Under the pieces are notes generated by a model. It was not told the DNA's origin. It did no database searches and was given only the letters and a program-made list of their open reading frames with translations. From positions 1 through 27,760 of the IMG/VR virus record IMGVR_UViG_3300044844_000193: DNA of 27,760 nt; one strand, written 5' to 3'. This DNA is from a virus. A program made the translations under genes and the position numbers. Below are positions 20,748-27,760 of this stretch, piece after piece (the stretch's first letter is position 1; the number at the start of each line of letters is the position of its first letter).

Positions 20748-21734
20748 CTAGGCGTATGTGCCTGATGCTTTGGCGTTCTGTAGCACCCACTTGATAGGAG
20801 CGAAACCACCTGTTGTTCCTGCATCGGTGGTGTTGCCCTGTCCGTTGAGATCGACTGTGACTTGAACGAAGTCCTCGCCACGCTCGATGACTGCTGCGGT
20901 GTATGCGCCCTTCGTGATGGTCGCTTGGATTTGTACCGCAGATGCACCTGAGCCATATGCCCAGTTGAGCACGATAATCGGCTGTGTGTTGCTGAGATAG
21001 CGTGTGAGCTCTGTGTCGTTCTCCATGATGAAGGTGATCTTGCCTGTGACCTCAATAGGGCCGAGGAACACCGAGAATGGATTCTGTGTGCTGCTGATGC
21101 CATAGATAGGAGTGACATTGCGCTTCATGTCAATGTTTCCAGTCATAGCGTTGCTGACCGAGCTACCGCCGATAGATACAGTACCGCGCCATACCGGTGT
21201 AGGTAGGATGGTAGAGAAGGTCGGTGAGGTAGATGTTTCTACGCTAGATGCAAATCCTGTTGTTTTTGCATCGTACTCCAACATTCCATCTGCGTTGAAG
21301 CGGAGGGAGAAGTCTGAGAACTGGCATCCTGGATATGAGCGATTGCTCGCTGCATAGAAATCTGTAAGAGTGTAGCTGATTGGCTGGTCATCTGCTGCTG
21401 CTGTAAGGCTGTTTTTGAGCGAGATGGTGTGTGTATATGGCGCAGATGCACCTGTAGTCACCACGCTACCTAGCAGACCTGCGATGGAGTATCCGATGGT
21501 GTCTGCGAATACAGCTCCACCGAAGTCCACAGTCGATCTAGTGCGACCAGGGATGTAGTTGTAGTTCACAACATTTGAGCCACGAAGCCCTGTGTCGTAT
21601 AGCGGATCAATGATATCTACAGGCTTCAAGCTGTCCTTAGCGACAGGGATGAAGTCAGTAGGTGCTACAACCGTACCCTTTGTTGCTTCTTTGGCGATAC
21701 CGAGGTACGAGCGTACCGATTGTTGTACTGACAT
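20748..21734 (-). CDS. major tail tube protein
   Basis: This 328-residue protein starts MSVQQSVRSYLGIAKEATKG, the usual N-terminus of siphovirus tube proteins ('YLGIAKEATKGT' followed by a Pro/Asp-rich stretch). It then shows 'GRTRSTVDFGGAVFADTIGY', FSDFSLRFNADGMLEYDAKT and FIMENDTELTRYLSNTQPI, alternating strands of the tube fold. It stands directly before the chaperone pair and is followed by a strong hairpin. AGGAG sits 6 bases before the ATG. Its length suggests a C-terminal extra region past the core fold. Confidence 0.88.
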   Translation of the reverse strand: MSVQQSVRSYLGIAKEATKGTVVAPTDFIPVAKDSLKPVDIIDPLYDTGLRGSNVVNYNYIPGRTRSTVDFGGAVFADTIGYSIAGLLGSVVTTGASAPYTHTISLKNSLTAAADDQPISYTLTDFYAASNRSYPGCQFSDFSLRFNADGMLEYDAKTTGFASSVETSTSPTFSTILPTPVWRGTVSIGGSSVSNAMTGNIDMKRNVTPIYGISSTQNPFSVFLGPIEVTGKITFIMENDTELTRYLSNTQPIIVLNWAYGSGASAVQIQATITKGAYTAAVIERGEDFVQVTVDLNGQGNTTDAGTTGGFAPIKWVLQNAKASGTYA

Positions 21735-21735
21735 G

Positions 21736-21927
21736 TCACTCTCCTGTTTTCTGGTCTGTCAATGCAGACGGTTTGATTGGTGCTGTTGGTAGTACTTTGG
21801 GTGAACCTGCAGGTGCGCAGTCAGGATGTGCAAATCCTTCGGGCGCATCAAACTCATCACCTGGCTTGACCGTGATCCCGATAGCAGGGAACACTCTTTC
21901 ATCTGTGCCGTTATATTTCAGTCTCAT
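21736..21927 (-). CDS. small neck/tail-region protein
   Basis: This 63-residue protein starts MRLKYNGTDERVFPAIGITV and has 'KPGDEFDAPEGFAHPDCAPA'. The short FPAIGxxVKxGDEFxxPEGFA pattern is common in small proteins between connector and major tail genes of actinophages. The C-terminus is Pro/Lys-rich. It stops one base before the start of the major tail gene. The role is unknown; it is probably structural. Confidence 0.75.
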   Translation of the reverse strand: MRLKYNGTDERVFPAIGITVKPGDEFDAPEGFAHPDCAPAGSPKVLPTAPIKPSALTDQKTGE

Positions 21928-21935
21928 AGTGCTCC

Positions 21936-22424
21936 TTATGCTTGGATCATCTCAGTCACATCGAATTCTAACTCAGCATATGTCTCTGTTGCGCCCTCAT
22001 TGCTAGTCGCAGGTTCTCCATACCGAGCTCTGATGATGGGCTCTGCACCCTGCCACACGAGGTTGCCTGTGGTGTCACCGAAGTTATGGTCAGATCGAAG
22101 CCTCTCTTTGATGTTGTCCACGAGGGTATCAAAATCTGTCATTGCACTCTCGGCGTTTGTATGCATAGAGTGTGTGTAGAGCTGTATGACTACTGTGTAA
22201 TCAACGCGCTTCCATCCGCTATGCGCTCCGCCTATGGCTAGACGGGTCTCGTTCTCCGCCACGATAAAGACGACAGCAGCAGATCGAGTCATCTGCCCAG
22301 GCTGTGCGTTCACCTGATAGTTGATGCGCTTTGGGAACGATGTGAACACCTGATTGAGCGTAGGTATAGGTGGATTTGATATGAAAGATGTGAGGGTAGC
22401 TCGTACCCCTGTGCGCCCTGCCAT
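21936..22424 (-). CDS. tail terminator/neck protein
   Basis: This 162-residue protein lies between the head-tail adaptor and the major tail gene. It is mixed alpha/beta, with strands ('AAVVFIVAENETRLAIGGA', RVDYTVVIQLYTHSM) and a helix (MTDFDTLVDNIKERLRSD), and ends ETYAELEFDVTEMIQ, like tail terminators, which share the lambda gpU fold. Its ATG overlaps the adaptor stop in TAATG. The call rests mainly on position and secondary structure pattern. Confidence 0.65.
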   Translation of the reverse strand: MAGRTGVRATLTSFISNPPIPTLNQVFTSFPKRINYQVNAQPGQMTRSAAVVFIVAENETRLAIGGAHSGWKRVDYTVVIQLYTHSMHTNAESAMTDFDTLVDNIKERLRSDHNFGDTTGNLVWQGAEPIIRARYGEPATSNEGATETYAELEFDVTEMIQA

Positions 22425-23311
22425 TACCTGATCCTGCGGTACTTGTTCACCATGTCAAGGGCTAGAACGATATCTCCTGAGTATCGGGCGTTGTTTCCGA
22501 TATTGACCGTAGGCTGAGTAGTCAGGTTCATCGTCATGCTGTTGTCGCCGCGTACCTTGAGTAGGGCTGTAGTGATGAGGATGCAAGCCTGTTTGATGGC
22601 GTTAGGCATGTTGCCGATAGCCACTCCTGCGGCATGGGTATAGGCGAGCGCGCTAGTTAGAGGTACAGTCGTAGAGTCGTTCGTATATGTACTAGCTACT
22701 GTGATGCGCTCGCTTTTCGATCCATCATAGATGCGGTATTGCTGACCGGCGATGAAGCCTGTGCCATCGGTGACTGTCAGAGAGGTAGCTCCTGCAGTAG
22801 CAGTAGCGATGGTCGTATTGACGAAGCCTGAGACATAGGTGTACTGAGTGAAAACCTGTTGGCGTGGGCTGTAGCCAAAGCCAAAGCCCAACGGCCCTTG
22901 AGAACTGTAGTTCAGGCCGAGATTTGATAGAGGAATGATGAGTTGTTGAGCCTCAAACCATGCTGTAGAGCAGTCAGGTAGGGCTACTAGGTTGTTGGGG
23001 TCTGCCCCATACTGAAAACTAGAGAGCGAGATGATGGGTGAGTTGTTGGGATGCAGAGCTATCATGCCCTGTCCATTGACCCTGACTCGCTGTGTTTCTG
23101 TGTACTGATCTGCCACAACGGACTGATTTAGATACTCGTTCATATATGAGGATGCTCGTAGGATCACATTTGCGAGCTCGGCATCCTGCGCTGCCTGATT
23201 ACCGCCTACGACTAGGTTGTTGTAGTCAATAGAGGTAGGAGCATCTTTGTACTCTTGGACTGTGAGATAGGGCATCTCTCGTGTCGTATCGGGCGTGATA
23301 CCTACTGCCAT
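22424..23311 (-). CDS. head-tail adaptor (connector) protein with inserted beta domain
   Basis: This 295-residue protein starts MAVGITPDTTREMPYLTVQE. The helix ANVILRASSYMNEYLNQSVV (about 48-67) and the closing helical part 'MPNAIKQACILITTALLKV' are typical of gp6-like adaptors that sit under the portal. Between them are a beta stretch and a distinct module at about 168-232 ('ATAGATSLTVTDGTGFIAGQ', QYRIYDGSKSERITV), which looks like an inserted domain. It stands two genes after the capsid protein. Confidence 0.75.
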   Translation of the reverse strand: MAVGITPDTTREMPYLTVQEYKDAPTSIDYNNLVVGGNQAAQDAELANVILRASSYMNEYLNQSVVADQYTETQRVRVNGQGMIALHPNNSPIISLSSFQYGADPNNLVALPDCSTAWFEAQQLIIPLSNLGLNYSSQGPLGFGFGYSPRQQVFTQYTYVSGFVNTTIATATAGATSLTVTDGTGFIAGQQYRIYDGSKSERITVASTYTNDSTTVPLTSALAYTHAAGVAIGNMPNAIKQACILITTALLKVRGDNSMTMNLTTQPTVNIGNNARYSGDIVLALDMVNKYRRIR

Positions 23312-23313
23312 GA

Positions 23314-23589
23314 CTACTCCCCATCTCTAGCTATATCTGTCGCCTCTACTCCACAGCGACCACACTTGCGAAACCACCCATCAAAGCCACAGGCTGTGCA
23401 GGTGAAGCCTCGTTGCATATCGCCTTGCGCATATGGGTTGAGTGATGCTTCAAAGAAGCCCTCTCGTTTCATCGCCTCGCCATGTGCTCGACTTTCTACA
23501 TTGTAAAGACCACCCCTATCAGGGTTGTACTTCACACCGCCAATGACTGTCTCTTTCACGCCTCTATCTGGAGCTACATATCTTGGCAT
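23314..23589 (-). CDS. zinc-ribbon protein of the head module
   Basis: This 91-residue protein has two CxxC pairs, CTAC and CGRC, separated by 10 residues (GFDGWFRKCG between), a small zinc ribbon near the C-terminus. The N-terminal half carries 'KYNPDRGGLYNVESRAHGEA'. GGAGG lies 5 bases before the ATG. Similar short ribbon proteins follow the capsid gene in several actinophages. A structural or stabilising role is likely but not shown. Confidence 0.75.
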   Translation of the reverse strand: MPRYVAPDRGVKETVIGGVKYNPDRGGLYNVESRAHGEAMKREGFFEASLNPYAQGDMQRGFTCTACGFDGWFRKCGRCGVEATDIARDGE

Positions 23590-23608
23590 TTTGCCTCCTA
23601 TAACTGAT

Positions 23609-23638
23609 GGAGAGTGCGGCTATTACACCGCACCCTCC
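23609..23638 (-). terminator. hairpin after the major capsid gene
   Basis: On the minus strand GGAGGGTGCGG pairs with CCGCACTCTCC (11 bp, one G-T pair) round an 8-base loop, 18 bases past the capsid stop. There is no T-tract, so it is more likely a partial terminator or mRNA-stabilising stem than a full stop. Confidence 0.6.
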
Positions 23639-23656
23639 TCGCCTTATTCAGTTGTA

Positions 23657-25321
23657 CTACGCGGAGATGATTCCTGATACTGCGCCGTTCCATGCTGGAG
23701 CTGTGCAGAAGAAAGTACCTCGGAAGTAGGTTGAGAAGTCATAGCTGAACTGAGTCACAGGCCATTGGATGCCCATGTAGTCCTGAACCATGAAGTTCGC
23801 CCATACATCGCTCACTTCGGTATCTGGGATAGGAAGTGTGAATGATAGGACAGGTGCAACACCTTGATTTAGCCAAGGATGAACCATGAGATCGACAGCC
23901 TTACCGGTGACTTCGTTCTGGATACCGGTGACGATAGAACCATATGTGATTCCATCCTTACCTGGCTCCTGGATAGTCAAACGATAGTTAGCTGTAGAAC
24001 CACTCTTGATTGCATCTGAGAGTTGCTTACGGTCATTGCCGTTGAGTAGCACTAGATCAGGATCAGCCTTGACATTTGAGTAGAGCTGTGCGAACACAGT
24101 CTGGAACTCTGCGCCAGGGTTGGCTGTGCTGAAAGTGCTGTTGATGCTGTTGTTGAAGCCTGAGTTAGCTCCGAGGACAGTAGGAAGAATGCCGTCATAT
24201 CCTGTTGCATATGCAGAAGTATCTGCGGATGCGCGAGATGCTGCTGCACCTGTTGTGGTGAAGGCAGCGTTGTTGCCGGTCAAACCTGATGTACCTGCAC
24301 CTTGAATGGTGAAAGTGCCTGTTCCGCGAAGTGTTCCCTGATACTTGAGGTTCGCTGCGCCTGTGGCTGTACCAACATAGATGTTGTAGCCAAGAGCACC
24401 TGCGACTGCGGTGCTTACTGTGACAGTAAGAACATCGCCTGATGCGACTGCGGTGTTTGCCTCTGTACCGAGGATGGACTCGCCAAAGCCGTTGCCTGAG
24501 ATACCAGCATCTGCGGTGACATTTACATAGTAAGTGGCAGCAGCAAGAGCTGTTTGTGATCCTGATGCAACAGGTGATGCGAGTGTGAAGGTAGGTGCTG
24601 ATAGTGCGCCTGAGTAGCCTGATGCAGTACCACGAGCCATAAGCATCATGCGTTCTTCCATCAACATCGTTGCATATAGCGTAGATGTGGATGAGAGCTG
24701 ACGAAGATCTTGATATCCAAGACCTGAGAAGTTAGCATCGAACGAAACGCTGTCGGATAGTGAGTAGCTGTTGTATGGCAACACTAGGTCGTCAGCAGCA
24801 TATGAGATAACTGGGCCGCGCTCGTAGTTGATAGAACCAAAAGTAGCGGTTGAAGTTTCTGTAATACCAGGCCATAGGTTTCCGACTCCGCCTGTACCTG
24901 TACCTGTGTATCCGAGGATTCTCTTGACACGGTGAGATGTACCGACACCCTTCTTGCGAGGGATGCGATTGCGTAGTGGAGTTGGGCGTGGTGTGAGCAG
25001 TTTTGCAGGGGCTTCTAGATCGAAGGCTGCAAAGGATGTGCTCAATGGAGATGTAAGGGTGATGTCCTTCTGGATATCCTGCATCGCCATGCGTTGTGCG
25101 GCGAGTGCATTCTGTAGTCCAGCTACTGCATCAGGAGCAAGGCTCTTGTTTGCAACGAGCGATTCCATCGCTGATGTTGCATCTACAGGTGCTTGTCCTG
25201 GGACAGATGAGGCATTACCCAATGACTTGTTGAGGCTACCGAGGTATTCCTCATGGCGTTGCGCTGCCTCTACCGGTGAAACATCACCGAAGAGATCAGT
25301 AGCACGAGGCATTTCAGCCAT
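23657..25321 (-). CDS. major capsid protein, HK97 fold with inserted Fn3/Ig-like domain
   Basis: This 554-residue protein follows the protease/scaffold gene, as usual for HK97-type heads. The N-terminal about 90 residues (to 'MQDIQKDITLT') are helical, a delta-like region. 'TPRPTPLRNRIPRKKG', ATFGSINYERGPVISYAADD and 'LVLLNGNDRKQLSDAIKSGS' mark the shell core. Residues about 240-350 form a Thr/Ala/Gly-rich beta module (AATYYVNVTADAGISGNGFG; 'GALGYNIYVGTATGAANLKY') like a fibronectin type III or Ig domain, which probably projects from the capsomer. The ATG at 25321 has AAAGGA 8-9 bases upstream. Confidence 0.88.
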   Translation of the reverse strand: MAEMPRATDLFGDVSPVEAAQRHEEYLGSLNKSLGNASSVPGQAPVDATSAMESLVANKSLAPDAVAGLQNALAAQRMAMQDIQKDITLTSPLSTSFAAFDLEAPAKLLTPRPTPLRNRIPRKKGVGTSHRVKRILGYTGTGTGGVGNLWPGITETSTATFGSINYERGPVISYAADDLVLPYNSYSLSDSVSFDANFSGLGYQDLRQLSSTSTLYATMLMEERMMLMARGTASGYSGALSAPTFTLASPVASGSQTALAAATYYVNVTADAGISGNGFGESILGTEANTAVASGDVLTVTVSTAVAGALGYNIYVGTATGAANLKYQGTLRGTGTFTIQGAGTSGLTGNNAAFTTTGAAASRASADTSAYATGYDGILPTVLGANSGFNNSINSTFSTANPGAEFQTVFAQLYSNVKADPDLVLLNGNDRKQLSDAIKSGSTANYRLTIQEPGKDGITYGSIVTGIQNEVTGKAVDLMVHPWLNQGVAPVLSFTLPIPDTEVSDVWANFMVQDYMGIQWPVTQFSYDFSTYFRGTFFCTAPAWNGAVSGIISA

Positions 25322-25347
25322 TGTGTTGTCCTTTCGTTGTTTGGGTT

Positions 25348-27417
25348 TTACTTGTTCAGGGTGTCATGCTCTGCTGCAAACTTCTCAGCTAGAACGCGAT
25401 ATCCCTTTGCAAGTGTTGGGTCAGTTGTTGCCTTTGCTTTCGCGTTATACATAGCAGCCTTCACTAGAAGGTCGCTAGAGGTTTCAGCCACAGGTTTCGC
25501 TGTGCGCTTTGGGCCTCCTGCTGCCGCGAGAGATTTAGCCGTAGCTAACTCAGTTTCCAAACTCATCGCACGACCCTCTGCTGCCTCTTTTGCAGACATG
25601 AGTGCCTCGATCTCCGTTCTGATGGACTGTGTTGCGCTCTTTATCGCTTCTTCAACGATGGCTTCTACATCTGTGGATTTAGGCTCATCCGCAGAAACTT
25701 CATCTTCTTCTTTCTTTTCAGCATCATCTGGCTCTGCACTTTTAGGTGTCTGGTCAGGTGTGTACATCTCTGCTGTTGTCACATGAGATGGCTTCGCTAC
25801 ATTTGCAAAATCGTTTGTTTGTGTGAGTCCATGATCTGATCCTGGCTGAGCACATCCGCACTCTAGGCACTTAGTCACCTCTGCAGACTTCTCTGCATCA
25901 GCATCTGCCTTGTAGTACTTGTCGCACATACTCTTGATGGCATCATCTTTCATGCCAGCCTCTTTGCATCGCTTCATGAATGACTCTTTGGACTCATCCT
26001 TCTTAGGCATAAACTTCTTCATGTCCTCATCATCTTCATGCTCTGTCTTTTTCTTATCGGCCTCAGGCTTTTTGGACTCCTCATCCTTTTTGGCTGCGAG
26101 CTCGATATCTTCTAGTACTTCTTCCACTTCTCCCTCTGCTTTCTCCCCTTCGTACCATGCAAAGAGGTGGTGTACTGCCTGTAGTAGGTGCGCGAGTGAC
26201 ATTTGTTCATCATGTCCCTCACTCATTTCTTCTGCTTCGATAGCGATGAGCTGTGCTAACGCTTGTCGAGCAGAGTCGTATGTCTTGCGGTCAAACTTGA
26301 GGAGGTCTGTACCTCGATACGCTTTGGATAGCTGAACGATCTCGTTCGCTAGTGTTGTCATGGCATCCTCCTCAGAGATGTGCAATAAGTCTAAAGTATT
26401 GGCGGTCTTTTTTGTTTTGCGTTTGTATTTGCCCCCACGCTTTTTGTACTCGCGTACCACCCAGGCATTCGCTACAGCCGATGGATATACATCGAACTTG
26501 TCTTTAGCCTCACGCTTGACTCGGTTGTAGAGCTCCATATCTGCAGGTTCTGACCCTGCTCCGCCCTCGTTGATGCTCTCATAGTCAGGCTTCTCATCAG
26601 CCTTCTCAATGAGCTCCTCTACCTGGATCATAGAGTCCTCGCCTACCGCAGACTTGGCTAGGAGTAGCTGACAGTTTGGATTTGCCGGTCTATCTACTAG
26701 AGATACCTCGACTATCTGACCATCTACGATGCGCCCATTGGCTGCCACTTTGTCTCGTGTCACGCGTGGGTTTTTGATACCTATAGAGAAACCTTTGAGT
26801 ACACCTGTCTCTACCTTTTTGACCGATACAGGATCAACGACTAGGGCTGTGATGTAGTGTCCATCGCGCTTGAGCTCATACTCTTTGGCTACACCTGCAG
26901 CGATATTGCTGTGCTGCTCGCGGATGTTTCCACCGGACTTGAACCATGCTGGCATGGCTCGATCTAGCCAGTCACCATCGCATATCTGTTGATCTATATC
27001 TACTGAGTCATCTGTTGCCTTGCCATAGACAGTCAGAGTGCCGTCAGAGTTTCTATCCGCCTTCTCGATACCAAAGTACGAGGTAGTCAGATTGCTCATA
27101 GTGGACTTCTCCTTGCTTTCTTGTGATCTGATGATGCCTCTAGCCCAAGACCATCCTGCATCGCCACCCCATAGTAGCCATGCGATGTATCCTGCCGAGT
27201 CTTTTCCCCAACCCTCGCCCTTCTTATCTACCTCATGACGAGCGAAGTAGCTGTTCATCCGCTTGATGGTGTCATAGCTGATAGATGCGCCATTAGATAA
27301 ATCTCTAGCTCTAGCGACTCCTACAGCCGTACCTCCGCGCCCATGCTTTTCTCTGAGCTCTAGCCCACGCTTTGCATTACTGCGTACTGCTTGAGGAGGA
27401 ACGAAACCATCGGCCAT
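25348..27417 (-). CDS. capsid maturation protease fused to N-terminal module and C-terminal scaffold
   Basis: This 689-residue protein has clear parts. Residues 1-100 hold 'GGTAVGVARARDLSNGASIS', TIKRMNSYFARHEVD and 'AGYIAWLLWGGDAGWSWARG', a module found in phage head proteins. Residues 107-255 are an HK97-type prohead protease with H169 (REQHSN) and S211 ('GVLKGFSIGI') as likely catalytic residues, then VEVSLVDRPANPNCQL. Residues 293-332 ('AKDKFDVYPSAVANAWVVRE', YKKRGGKYK) match a small domain I know as DUF5872. The rest is acidic and Lys/Glu-rich, with 'CLECGC' and a coiled coil (AIVEEAIKSATQSIRTEIEA), a scaffold-like end. Internal starts at codons 107 and 353 have good ribosome sites. Confidence 0.85.
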   Translation of the reverse strand: MADGFVPPQAVRSNAKRGLELREKHGRGGTAVGVARARDLSNGASISYDTIKRMNSYFARHEVDKKGEGWGKDSAGYIAWLLWGGDAGWSWARGIIRSQESKEKSTMSNLTTSYFGIEKADRNSDGTLTVYGKATDDSVDIDQQICDGDWLDRAMPAWFKSGGNIREQHSNIAAGVAKEYELKRDGHYITALVVDPVSVKKVETGVLKGFSIGIKNPRVTRDKVAANGRIVDGQIVEVSLVDRPANPNCQLLLAKSAVGEDSMIQVEELIEKADEKPDYESINEGGAGSEPADMELYNRVKREAKDKFDVYPSAVANAWVVREYKKRGGKYKRKTKKTANTLDLLHISEEDAMTTLANEIVQLSKAYRGTDLLKFDRKTYDSARQALAQLIAIEAEEMSEGHDEQMSLAHLLQAVHHLFAWYEGEKAEGEVEEVLEDIELAAKKDEESKKPEADKKKTEHEDDEDMKKFMPKKDESKESFMKRCKEAGMKDDAIKSMCDKYYKADADAEKSAEVTKCLECGCAQPGSDHGLTQTNDFANVAKPSHVTTAEMYTPDQTPKSAEPDDAEKKEEDEVSADEPKSTDVEAIVEEAIKSATQSIRTEIEALMSAKEAAEGRAMSLETELATAKSLAAAGGPKRTAKPVAETSSDLLVKAAMYNAKAKATTDPTLAKGYRVLAEKFAAEHDTLNK
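26359..26372 (-). promoter_or_regulatory. internal ribosome site and start for a scaffold-only product
   Basis: AGGAGG (26367-26372) stands 5 bases before ATG 26361 (codon 353, MTTLANEIVQLSKAYRGTD). Spacing and sequence are as good as at any true start here. Translation would give a 337-residue scaffold-like chain without the protease, as lambda Nu3 arises inside gene C. Confidence 0.55.
27097..27114 (-). promoter_or_regulatory. internal ribosome site and start for protease-scaffold without the N-terminal module
   Basis: AAGGAG (27109-27114) stands 9 bases before ATG 27099 (codon 107, MSNLTTSYFGIEKADRNSDG). The codon falls exactly at the boundary between the N-terminal module and the protease domain, which suggests an old gene fusion whose start survived. 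Confidence 0.45.
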
Positions 27418-27425
27418 AAGTCCAC

Positions 27426-27760
27426 CTATTCGATCTGTGCTACATAGGGATTGATATGTCTAACTCTAACAGGTTCGTGATTTTGTGATGGCATAGATGA
27501 CATCTGTATAACCTGACCACCTGTGTAGTTAGGTGCATTGAAGTCAGGGATGACAGGTAGTAGTGCGCATCTGCAGTTCGGGTGTGCCGGTGGCTGTGTG
27601 TGACCCGATGGGAAAGGTGCGCCGATACCTACAGTCTGTCCATCATTCTGTGCGCAGATAGGACATGGATCGAAGGTAGTCCACTCCATCTCAGATAGAC
27701 CTGCCTCGCTATATCGAGCGACTGTCGCTGCCGATACTGCTCTGTTTGACTCGGTGATAG
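27426..27760 (-). CDS. MuF-like head morphogenesis protein, C-terminal end (5' part outside window)
   Basis: The frame is open to the right edge, so it is the end of a longer gene. The visible part begins ITESNRAVSAATVARYSEAG, then 'EMEWTTFDPCPICAQNDGQT' and the motif PPAHPNCRCALLPV. This is the C-terminal signature of SPP1 gp7/Mu gpF minor head proteins, with CPxC and HPNCRC as a probable metal site. These are often fused to or placed after the portal gene, so portal and terminase should lie beyond the right edge. An internal ATG at 27689 is not the true start, because the conserved sequence continues upstream of it. Confidence 0.85.
   Translation of the reverse strand, partial: ITESNRAVSAATVARYSEAGLSEMEWTTFDPCPICAQNDGQTVGIGAPFPSGHTQPPAHPNCRCALLPVIPDFNAPNYTGGQVIQMSSMPSQNHEPVRVRHINPYVAQIE

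Noticed and set aside
1-27760. tRNA genes, CRISPR arrays, integrase, attachment sites, insertion sequences
   Set aside because: None could be supported by eye on either strand: no cloverleaf with a TTCGANNC-type arm, no regular spaced repeats, no recombinase or transposase motifs, and no terminal inverted repeats.

Overview
The window is a stretch of a tailed double-stranded DNA bacteriophage with a siphovirus-type, long-tailed virion. The host is most likely an actinobacterium. The main reason is a WhiB-like iron-sulfur protein (2861-3190), a family essentially confined to Actinobacteria and their phages. Several early genes and the DUF6378-like and HTH proteins also resemble actinophage families. 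No tRNA, CRISPR, integrase, transposase or host gene is visible, so this reads as an internal piece of a phage genome, or a metagenomic phage contig, and not as a prophage junction.

Almost every gene is on the minus strand, so transcription runs from right to left. The right end is the start of the visible late region: the end of a MuF-like head morphogenesis gene, a very large capsid protease/scaffold fusion, the major capsid protein with an inserted domain, a zinc-ribbon protein, a head-tail adaptor and a tail-terminator-like protein. The tail module follows: major tail protein, two tail assembly chaperones joined by a -1 frameshift at CCCAAAA, an HK97 gp10-like protein, a 1010-residue tape measure protein and a distal tail protein. 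Next comes a cluster of receptor-binding and fibre-like genes, then another minor tail protein and a short fibre-like protein. The lysis genes (coiled-coil membrane protein, CHAP endolysin, holin-like protein) close this half at about 9.25 kb.

The boundary at 9141-9251 carries a perfect 7+1+7 palindrome and a strong hairpin. Left of it lie DNA-metabolism and regulatory genes: HTH protein, DUF6378-like protein, Mre11/SbcD-like metallophosphoesterase, a cytosine-C5 DNA methyltransferase split over two frames, an ERF-like annealing protein, a winged-helix protein, a Cas4-like PD-(D/E)XK nuclease, WhiB, an HTH replication-type protein and a RusA resolvase. Between them are several tiny genes, three of them too short to be found by ordinary gene callers. 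They are packed with ATGA overlaps, which suggests translational coupling. The only supported plus-strand gene is a small acidic ORF at 5779-5976.

The features most worth following are these: the methyltransferase frame break (one base restores a single protein); the protease/scaffold gene with well-placed internal ribosome sites that could yield nested products; an AT-rich three-gene cassette in the fibre region (11.9-13.8 kb) resembling genes of marine tailed phages; two tracts of exact 11-residue coiled-coil repeats in the tape measure protein; and the duplicated fibre domain. I did not find a clearly new defence or counter-defence system, and I do not claim one.
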